Origin: Haematococcus lacustris
Taxonomy: Eukaryota; Chlorophyta; Chlorophyceae; Chlamydomonadales; Haematococcaceae
NCBI GenBank assembly: GCA_030144725.1
Contig: JASKMD010000029.1
Location: 11,028,663-11,092,662 of the forward strand
Direction: 5' to 3'
DNA length: 64,000 nucleotides
Below the pieces are notes generated by a model. It was not told the DNA's origin, did not search any database, and saw only the letters and a list, made by a program, of their open reading frames with translations. A program made the translations under genes and the position numbers. Within the stretch, counting starts at the first letter, position 1. Each line of letters opens with the position of its first letter. Positions 57,001-64,000 of the stretch are shown piece after piece.

Positions 57001-59658
57001 CTGCAGCGAGCACAGTGATGCAGTGAACGCGAGGTGGGGCTGCATCAGGTGCCAGGGGCCAGGGCTGTGGGGCTGCTGCTGTGAGAGCGCTGTGCGGGCT
57101 GCTGTGGGACCGTGCGGTGCAACTGCAAGGATGAGTGAGAGTGAGCTCAGTATTCAGCGTGGAGACGTCATGTCAGAGACGTCTGTCCTGCTACCGTGTA
57201 CTACCAAACGCAATGAAACACAAGAAGGGCATGGCTGAGCTCAAACAGGGAAAGCGAGGGCGGCTTAACACAGATCGTGAATTGGGCTGGATGGGTCCTC
57301 GCTCGTGGAAAGGTGAGGAGCTGCAGAAAAGCTGCAGAAGCGGATGTGAGGTGTGTGAGAGCTGGAGTGAGAGCTGGTGCAGAGATCAGCAGGATTATGA
57401 TGGGACCCGAGCAGACCTAGCACCTGGAGATGTGATCATTTTGCTCCCGTCTGTCCTGCTCCTGACCTGCCCCTGCCGTGGCTTGATCTGCCCTTGTGAC
57501 TTATCTGTGTTGGCAGCACTCTGGCCTGACCTGGTCTGCTCAGACTGAGGCTGTGGCTGTGGAGGGGGACCTACTCAACGGGCAAGTCCTTGGGGATCAT
57601 GAGGTTGGGCAGCGCCACCCCCAGGCTGGTGTTGAATGCCGGCATCAGCCTGGCAGCAGGCACACCAGGCATGGCCAGCTTCCAGCAGAAGGTTTGAGCC
57701 AGTGTTTGAATAATGTGACCAGCGCAGGAGGTGTAACACTGCAACCTAATATATGTAACACTGCAACCTAATAGTGTGACACTGCAACCTAAGTGTGACC
57801 AGCGCCTCAAGTGTGACCATGCGTTGGACAGACTAATGACATGGCGATGACCCCAGGCAGCACGCCAGGCAGCAGCAGGGCGGCCCCAGCCATCTCTCCA
57901 TCCCCCTGAGTCCCGCCAGCCAGCCTCCTTACATCTCCCCCAGCTGCACAGCCTTGGTCAGCAGGCCCACGTCCCGGCTCAAGTGGAAGGCTGAGAGCAG
58001 GCCCCCCAGGATGCGGATGGTGGTCTCAAACACCTACACACAGGGGGCGGGGCCAGGAAAGGGGTCCAACTAGAGGCAGGGGCAGGCGGGGGAGAGGCTG
58101 AGTAGAGGCCAGGGTGGCAGTGGGCTGGGTCAGGGGCGAGACGGGCAGTTGGCTCCCATGATGTCCACCCACCTTACCCACCCACCCCACCCTCTTCACG
58201 CTTGCTGCTGATGGGTCTACCGGCACCACGGACCAGGAAGGGGATGCTGGCAGCTCTGGTCAGGTTCAGGCCATACCCCTGGGCCCTGCTGGTGGCGGTG
58301 ACCACCACACCCCTATCACACATTCCACTCTATGCCATGTCCACGCCACATGTGCACCCACTCACGCTGACTTCATGGAAGGGCAGGGCATAGAGGTCCA
58401 GGTGCATGAGCACGTGATCCAGCCCCCTCTTGTACTGAGTCTGCAGCCCCATCAGCTTCAGGGTGTCCAGGGAGTCAATGATGGTGCTCTTCAGGTGCAG
58501 CCAGTCGCGCGCTTCACCTCTCCCAACCAGCTCGTCACGACCCCATGCGTGCTGCCTGCGCAACAGAGCGCCTGAAGGGCATGAACAACATGCAAGCATG
58601 TTGAGCGCATGGAGGGCATGGAGCACAGGGCCAGCAGTGGAGGTGGGCATGACTTGGACGAGGGAAGAGGTGTGGCTTGCATCTTGTGCGCATGAGTCCC
58701 CAGGTGCGGGGTTCAACTCCTAAGGCCCCCCTTCCATGCCTGACTTGCATCAGGCACAGCACAAGCCATTGCCTTTCTGGCAACGGCTGGCATGGGCGTA
58801 AGATTTGGGCGTGGCTGCGTGGCGTAGACTGGCCAAGTAGTGATGCATCAAGCATGCTGGTACGCATACCCTGCCAAAAGGACCTTGTGCTAAGACATTT
58901 GTGTGCAAACCTTGGCACTATTGATAAAGAAAAGCGTGGCTGAGCCAAAGCAGGGGCAGCGAGTGAGCAGACAGACAGGGGGCAACAAGCATGTGTGAAC
59001 ATTGAACGTCTGTCGCTGCATCGCCACTTGCTTTGACAAGGTGGTAAGGCAGGGGCGCCTAGGGTCCCTCCTCTCCTTGCTGCTTGCGGACTGCACTGGC
59101 TGGAGTCTGTGGCTTGATGTTTAGATATTGTATGATACCAGAGCAGGGTGCATACTCACTCGTACGCCCTCCAGCTGTCTGCAGTGGCTTCCTTGATGTG
59201 CTGCCGCCTTTCCTCTGCTGACACCACCTGGCCCAGACCATCTGCCCCTGCCTCCAACCCTGCAATCACAACTTGTTATGTCTCCGTTAGCACATGAGTG
59301 TTCCTCACTTGTCATCATGGCGAATATTTTGCTTACCCAGCAAATGGTCACAGATGCCTGAGCTGATGCACCTGGGGGAGACATCCTGTGCCTGTCGCAT
59401 GCCGTCATAGAACTTGTCATACGATATTTGAGGCACTCCAGCTCCTGAGGCCGCTTGAACCATAGTTGAGTCGGAGGTGAAACCTTGGACGAACCCATGC
59501 GACTCATGGAAAGGGATCGGCTGTGTATCCAATGGCACAAAACTGTAGTGCGATGTTGCGAGATGCAATCCCGTGAGCGCAGCAAGTGTCAGCGCCAGTG
59601 CAAAGAGAGCAGAAACCCGGTGCCCCGGGGGGGAAAGACCCCTGCAGCGCTGCCACAT
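48801..59658 (-). CDS. Class I alpha-1,2-mannosidase (glycoside hydrolase family 47), very long
   Basis: Seventeen exons: 59337-59658, 59160-59259, 58366-58555, 57933-58033, 57580-57649, 56523-56604, 56126-56250, 55964-56029, 55385-55459, 53700-54866, 52963-53052, 52129-52253, 51285-51666, 50733-51050, 49834-50277, 49164-49339 and 48801-48987. They total 4020 nt (1339 aa), every junction in phase. A type II signal anchor ([19 protein letters not shown], about 14-33) is followed by [124 protein letters not shown] and [11 protein letters not shown]. The acidic catalytic residues (HxxGxDEL, SDSxYE, RPExVES) and the Ca-binding Thr (FNTEAH) are present. The enzyme trims mannose from N-glycans in ER or Golgi. 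Low-complexity insertions (exons 10, 13-15) double the usual length. Confidence 0.85.
49647..49800 (+). repeat. (CAGCC)n array in a GH47 intron
   Basis: About 31 pentamers between exons 15 and 16. Confidence 0.95.
51174..51240 (+). other. Basic N-terminal-like sequence ([19 protein letters not shown])
   Basis: This frame and its upstream context (CTGTCCTGCTGCCGT) recur at 57.19-57.27 kb, both antisense inside GH47 introns. It looks like a dispersed 5' exon with an NLS-like start, similar in style but not in sequence to the Fanzor-like exon 1. Confidence 0.4.
51690..52030 (+). repeat. Purine-rich degenerate GAGGGG/GCAGGA tract in a GH47 intron
   Basis: Imperfect units mixing GGGAGGGGCAGGAGG and GGAGAAG, between exons 12 and 13. 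Confidence 0.85.
52755..52930 (+). repeat. C-rich minisatellite in a GH47 intron
   Basis: About five units containing CCCCCACTGCAACTGCCAGC with variable CAGCCCCC spacers. Confidence 0.85.
54930..55055 (-). repeat. Dispersed repeat next to the tRNA, copy 1
   Basis: About 115 bp, including AACAAGGAACAACATGTTTG and CACCCTTGATGACTGCCAAC, is repeated at 59.89-60.01 kb with few differences. Here it lies directly 3' of the tRNA-Met (minus strand); the second copy has no tRNA. Confidence 0.65.
55074..55145 (-). tRNA. tRNA-Met(CAT), initiator type
   Basis: Minus-strand cloverleaf: acceptor TTCCGAC paired perfectly with GTCGGAA, D-arm GCAC-AGTGGTA-GTGC, anticodon arm GTGGG-CCCATAA-CCCAC (anticodon CAT), variable AGGTC, T-arm CGATG-ATCGAAA-CATCG, discriminator A. 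C33 in the loop and the ATCGAAA T-loop (A54, A60) are hallmarks of eukaryotic cytosolic initiator tRNA. Atypical: the first pair is T1-A72 rather than A1-U72, and the D-loop is short. It lies within GH47 intron 9, same strand. CCA is not encoded. Confidence 0.75.
55508..55951 (+). repeat. (GGGGGA)n array, about 440 bp, in a GH47 intron
   Basis: About 74 hexamers ending 13 bp from the exon 8 donor. Poly-RG, PS and PL reading frames over it are artefacts. Confidence 0.95.
57195..57275 (+). other. Second basic N-terminal-like sequence ([19 protein letters not shown])
   Basis: Paralogous to 51.17-51.24 kb, with similar 5' context (TCTGTCCTGCT-CCGT) and downstream divergence. A related degenerate string (AAAGCGTGGC-GAGCC-AAGCAGGGG) also appears at 58.93 kb and, inverted, near 32.02 kb. 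Confidence 0.4.
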
Positions 59659-59889
59659 CAGCACCCCTTCAGTATGCAAAGGGAAGTACACCGCCCTGGC
59701 CTGCGCCCACCCGCGCACACAGCAGGTCGGTGTAGTTTTCAAAACGTCGAGAACTCAAAGATACAAACCATTTGTTGCAGTATCCAAACTGGGTTCTTTG
59801 TAACATAAGCGTGTGGGCTTGCTCTGATGGCTAGCATGCTGTGTATATTCTTATGGTAAACACTGATGCAATGACAATTGTAGTGCCAG

Positions 59890-60015
59890 GCCAAACAAAA
59901 CTCATTCAACAAGGAACAACATGTTTGCCTGTGGGTAATCTCACTCAGCTACTACAATCAAGTTGAAGCATCCTCGGTCGCACCCTTGATGACTGCCAAC
60001 CCCACACCGGTGGCA
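59890..60015 (-). repeat. Dispersed repeat, copy 2 (without tRNA)
   Basis: Counterpart of 54930-55055. Similarity ends where the tRNA-side sequence begins in copy 1. Confidence 0.65.
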
Positions 60016-60103
60016 CTCTTTCCCCCTAGACCATTGGGCACCCCATCATAACTAACAGCTTCAATGCTTTGTAAGGTTAACGGCCTGTGCAAACTACAAG
60101 AAC

Positions 60104-60770
60104 CTATGCGTTATTGCGGGCCCGGCCATTAATACCCCGCCGGTACTCTGCAGCCCGGTGCAGCCGCTGCCTGCCCTTGGGCAGGCGGTCATTGACCAGC
60201 TTGTAGCGCTGCTGGTACTCCTTGCCAACGGTGGGCAGAGCCTCCAGGTCCTTCCAGCTGCACCTCTCCAGAGGGCGCTGCATGCTCTCCCCAATGCGCT
60301 GCAAGTACAGGCACCCGTTGGTGTCCCGGTCCAGCCACCTGCCCCATGGGGGGCCCGGGGGTCGTGGCACTGGGCCAGGTGGGGGCTGGGCAGGGGGCTG
60401 GTCCAGGGCTGGGGGAGGTGGTGGGGCCTGGGCGGGGTGGGGCTGGGCTGTGGGAGGGTGGGTCCCCTAGGCAGGGGCAGGGGGAGGTAGGGCCTAGGCA
60501 TGGGGGGCCTGGGCTGGGGCAGGGGGAGGAGGGTTGGGCGGCACCTGATGGCACCACGACAGGCCCCGCACATACTCAGCATACCGCTGGCTCCAGGCTG
60601 GGCGCACCAGCCGCTGGTTGACCTGGCCTGCTGGGGGTACCCAGTCTGCGAGCCCGGACCGGTCATGTGGCAGGTGCAGGTCACAAGGCTGGCGGGCATT
60701 CACTAACGAGCTGACACGGCTGGTGCGGAACTCACCACGATCACCAGCCTGTCAGGCCTGTCAAACGTCA
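60104..60770 (-). pseudogene. Fanzor-like element, copy E, divergent subfamily
   Basis: Minus-strand pieces read EFRTSRVSSLVNARQPCD, GQVNQRLVRPAWSQRY, VRGLSWC, then after a Pro-rich linker RWLDRDTNGCLYLQRIGESM and KEYQQRYKLVNDRLPKG. The order equals copies A-D, but the sequence is clearly diverged (DRDTNGCLYLQ in RuvC-III). The pieces lie in different frames and the 5' half is absent. The 3' unit of the other copies is not recognisable. Confidence 0.6.
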
Positions 60771-60907
60771 CACAGGCAAATTAGTGCGGATATTCGTCAT
60801 CCTAGGGGGGTAGTTTTTTGATGCGGTTCGCCTCGGATTGTCCTTGCGACTCCAACGCCACTTAAAGCTTGTTGAAAATCTGAGTATGTGAGCAGTTGGA
60901 GTGTAGG

Positions 60908-61018
60908 TACCTACAGTACTGTAGATGTCTACAGTACTGTAGATGTCTACAGTACTGTAGACACCTACAGTACTGTAGATGTCTACAGTACTGTAGATGT
61001 CTACAGTACTGTAGGTCA
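60908..61018 (+). repeat. Palindromic 18-bp repeat, small array
   Basis: Seven copies of CTACAGTACTGTAG separated by ATGT or ACAC. Same core as the large array at 61.7 kb. Confidence 0.95.
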
Positions 61019-61718
61019 GATTTGACAAGGCCTCTTGTAAATAGGGTACCATGCTGTTCTCCACATTCAAACCACCATTTGCTACCGCGATTGCACCGTC
61101 AGCTTCTGCGTGCTATAAATAGTGAGAGGCGTCGAAGCGTAGGCCCGCAAGCTCGATATAGGTATTTGTACCGAAAGTTGTGTCCACGCAATAAGGTCGC
61201 CATAGGGAGCTACATACATACGTGTAAGGTCTAAGGCCGGGGCCCGTCTCTATCGCAAGCTAGGTCCGTTCTGTCGGTTGTACTGGGTAGCTCGGCTTGC
61301 AAGCTCCCGCAAAGCTGTGGATGTTGATGATGCCCCGCAATCACAACAACCTCCTGCACCGCACCCTCCCGTGTAATATCGAGTGCGGCAGAGGTTGCCT
61401 CAAAAGTTGTTTGCGGTTGGCCCTCAACCATCCATCATTACATCTAACCTCACATCATTACATCATGACTCTTAGCCTACATCATTACATCACCACTTGT
61501 GGTCCTAACACAAGGGCTGGGCTCAGGGTCGATAACGAATCCTAGAGGCTGAGTAGGGCTGGGCAGGGCTGGGCTGGGCTCGGCAACATAGGCACGCTTT
61601 GCTGTCAGCGCATTTGCATAGCTCTGTCGGGATAACAAACGAGCTTGGGTTACATTGAGTTGTTCCTGCATGGGGGTGAAGGGGGCATGGGGGTTAAGGA
61701 TGCATGGGGGGAAGGCAG
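61019..61718. other. Spacer between the two palindromic arrays, no gene seen
   Basis: Unique sequence with short CATCATTACATCA repeats (61431-61490). No splice-supported exon. Confidence 0.5.
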
Positions 61719-62488
61719 CTACAGTACTGTAGACCTCTACAGTACTGTAGACCTCTACAGTACTGTAGACACCTACAGTACTGTAGACACCTACAGTACT
61801 GTAGACCTCTACAGTACTGTAGACACCTACAGTACTGTAGACCTCTACAGTACTGTAGACCTCTACAGTACTGTAGACCTCTACAGTACTGTAGACCTCT
61901 ACAGTACTGTAGACCCCTACAGTACTGTAGACCTCTACAGTACTGTAGACCTCTACAGTACTGTAGACCTCTACAGTACTGTAGACACCTACAGTACTGT
62001 AGACACCTACAGTACTGTAGACCTCTACAGTACTGTAGACACCTACAGTACTGTAGACACCTACAGTACTGTAGACCTCTACAGTACTGTAGACACCTAC
62101 AGTACTGTAGACCTCTACAGTACTGTAGACCCCTACAGTACTGTAGACCTCTACAGTACTGTAGACCTCTACAGTACTGTAGACCCCTACAGTACTGTAG
62201 ACCTCTACAGTACTGTAGACCTCTACAGTACTGTAGACACCTACAGTACTGTAGACACCTACAGTACTGTAGACACCTACAGTACTGTAGACCTCTACAG
62301 TACTGTAGACACCTACAGTACTGTAGACACCTACAGTACTGTAGACCCCTACAGTACTGTAGACCTCTACAGTACTGTAGACCTCTACAGTACTGTAGAC
62401 CCCTACAGTACTGTAGACCTCTACAGTACTGTAGACCTCTACAGTACTGTAGACCTCTACAGTACTGTAGACCTCTACAGTACTGTAG
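61719..62488 (+). repeat. Palindromic 18-bp satellite, 43 units
   Basis: The unit is CTACAGTACTGTAG plus a 4-nt spacer (ACCT, ACAC or ACCC). The 14-bp core is a perfect palindrome, so the array is nearly strand-symmetric. As 18 is a multiple of three and no unit contains a stop, frames stay open on both strands. Confidence 0.98.
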
Positions 62489-63285
62489 GCAGCAGCAGCA
62501 TGGGTGGCAGCAGCAGCAGCATGGGTGGCAGCAGCAGCAGCATGGGGGGCAGCAGCAGCAGCAGGGGGGCAGCAGCAGCAGCAGTAGGGGGGCAGCAGCA
62601 GCAGCAGGGGGGCAGCAGCAGCAGCAGGGGGGCAGCAGCAGCAGCATGGGGCGCAGCAGCAGTAGCAGCAGGGGGGCAGCAGCAGCAGCAGGGGGGCAGC
62701 AGCAGCAGCAGGGGGGCAGCAGCAGCAGCATGGGGCGCAGCAGCAGTAGCAGCAGGGGGGCAGCAGCAGCAGCAGGGGCGCAGCAGCAGCAGCAGGGGGG
62801 CAGCAGCAGCAGCATGGGGCGCAGCAGCAGTAGCAGCAGGGGGGCAGCAGCAGCAGCAGGGGGGCAGCAGCAGCAGCAGGGGGGCAGCAGCAGCAGCATG
62901 GGGCGCAGCAGCAGTAGCAGCAGGGGGGCAGCAGCAGCAGCAGGGGGGCAGCAGCAGCAGCAGGGGGGCAGCAGCAGCAGCATGGGGCGCAGCAGCAGTA
63001 GCAGCAGGGGGGCAGCACCAGCAGCAGGGGGGCAGCAGCAGCAGCAGGGGGGCAGCAGCAGCAGCATGGGGCGCAGCAGCAGTAGCAGCAGGGGGGCAGC
63101 AGCAGCAGCAGGGGCGCAGCAGCAGCAGCAGCAGGGGGGCAGCAGCAGCAGCAGTAGGGGGGCAGCAGCAGCAGCAGGGGGGCAGCACCAGCAGCAGGGG
63201 GGCAGCAGCAGCAGCAGCAGGGGGGCAGCAGCAGCAGCAGGGGGGCAGCAGCAGCAGCAGTAGGGGGGCAGCAGCAGCAGCAGAT
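62489..63285 (+). repeat. CAG-rich 20-bp satellite with an about 84-bp higher-order period
   Basis: Units of five CAG plus GGGGG (20 bp, hence rotating QQQQQ/SSSS/AAAAA frames). A variant CATGGGGCGCAGCAGCAGTAG recurs at about 62645, 62731, 62813, 62897, 62982 and 63065. Confidence 0.95.
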
Positions 63286-63309
63286 ATAGTAGGGGCACTG
63301 TAGCACCTA

Positions 63310-63620
63310 CCTACCTTTTGGCTGCTGAGTGAAGGGGGGGGGAGTGGAAGAGTGAAGGCGGGGAGGGGGGGTAGATGTGGAAGGCGGGAGGTGGGAGGCA
63401 GGGAGGCGGGAGACGGGGAGGCGGGAGGCAGGGAGGCGGGAGGTGGGGAGGCGGGAGGCTCAACCGGGTTGGGCTGGGCGGGGGTGGGGTGGGTTGGGGG
63501 CATGGGTTGGGGTGGGTGGGGGCATGGGTTGGGGGCATGGGTTGGGGTGGGTGGGGGCATGGGTGGGGGTGGGGGCGGGGGAGGATGAATTGGGAGGGGG
63601 TGGTTGTGTAGGGGAAAGGG
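63310..63620 (+). repeat. G-rich degenerate minisatellite
   Basis: Units such as GGGAGGCGGGAGGC and GGGGGCATGGGTTGGGGTGG. No gene. Confidence 0.8.
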
Positions 63621-63720
63621 AAGTGGAAGGGAGGTGCCCACTAGACCTGCAACCAAGGGGCGTGCACGTGCGGTAGGGTGACCAGGCTGGGCACTGTGTT
63701 AGCTATCACCGTGGCCTTAC

Positions 63721-63789
63721 CTTTGTGGTTCTCCTGGCCTCCCACCTGCTCACACCAGGCAACATATCCCATGCGCCAGTGGGGTGGGA
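63721..63789 (-). CDS. Single exon of an unknown gene near the window edge
   Basis: Acceptor CCACCGCAG at 63790 and donor GTAAGG at 63720 bound a frame reading PHWRMGYVAWCEQVGGQENH. The Trp/Cys content and good splice sites suggest a real exon. Its gene should extend beyond the window on the minus strand. Confidence 0.4.
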
Positions 63790-64000
63790 CTGCGGTGGGG
63801 AGTGTAGGGTGTAGGGAAGGGAATGTGGGGTGAGGTGGGGGTTGCGATGCCGCGTCAATCGAAGGGTGGGAGAGGGGAAGAGGAGGCTTGACAAGTATGG
63901 GAGGGGAGAGGGAGGGAGAGGGGGAAGGGAGGGGTGGGAAGAGGGTGGGTGGGGTGGGCTTTCTCCTGGCTGCTGGGATGTCAGGGGAGAGGTGACGGGG

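Noticed and set aside
58690..58735. GGGGTTCAACTCC as a tRNA T-arm
   Set aside because: The stem does not pair beyond four bases and no D- or anticodon arm precedes it.

Overview
Type of genome. This is a nuclear window from a GC-rich unicellular green alga. It has many small exons with GT-AG introns, long penta- and hexanucleotide arrays, a chloroplast fibrillin gene, an eukaryotic initiator-type tRNA-Met and degraded Ty1/copia, hAT-like and Fanzor-like elements. The repeated Fanzor-like protein and the overall style resemble what I remember of the chlorophyte Haematococcus lacustris. That species call is recognition from memory, not a database result.

Method and limits. Exon-intron models were built by hand from homology, splice sites and reading-frame phase. 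For most multi-exon genes all introns keep phase and the summed exons are a multiple of three, which is strong internal support, but no transcript or alignment was available.

Layout. 1.5-2.1 kb: 3' part of an unknown gene (-). 2.2-4.4 kb: Fanzor-like copy A (+). 4.5-6.4 kb: divergent pair, a GCK-domain protein (-) and a PUB-domain protein (+). 6.7-7.0 kb: solo 3' end of the Fanzor-like element. 7.4-10.1 kb: rhodanese gene (+) with a possible C-terminal continuation. 10.3-11.5 kb: Gln-rich coiled-coil protein (-). 11.9-13.4 kb: hypothetical (-). 13.7-20.6 kb: DDT/WHIM chromatin-remodelling protein (-). 21.2-27.0 kb: kelch beta-propeller protein (-), with hAT-type MITEs in its introns. 27.6-29.3 kb: Fanzor-like copy B (-). 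30.1-32.6 kb: plastid fibrillin (-). 32.7-34.8 kb: a large inverted-repeat element and a hAT element with a perfect 8-bp target duplication. 35.0-35.6 kb: Fanzor-like copy C. 35.7-40.7 kb: predicted ER-lumen protein with a signal peptide and C-terminal RDEL (-), with a dead copia integrase in an intron. 41.9-44.5 kb: Gln-rich protein (-). 45.6-46.6 kb: Fanzor-like copy D (+). 48.8-59.7 kb: a very long class I alpha-mannosidase (GH47) gene (-), with a tRNA-iMet in one intron. 60.1-60.8 kb: Fanzor-like copy E (-). 60.9-63.3 kb: palindromic 18-bp and CAG-rich satellite arrays. 63.7 kb: one exon of a further gene (-).

How the parts relate. There is no operon logic. The conventional genes cover N-glycan trimming (GH47), plastid lipid bodies (fibrillin), chromatin (DDT/WHIM), ubiquitin/p97 adaptor biology (PUB) and sulfur transfer (rhodanese). 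The most unusual content is the five-copy family of eukaryotic TnpB/Fanzor-like proteins. It keeps the RuvC-III motif, has lost most zinc-ribbon cysteines, starts with a nuclear-localisation-like exon, and carries a conserved non-coding 3' segment that also occurs alone. That segment is a candidate guide-RNA/right-end unit. This last point is inference.
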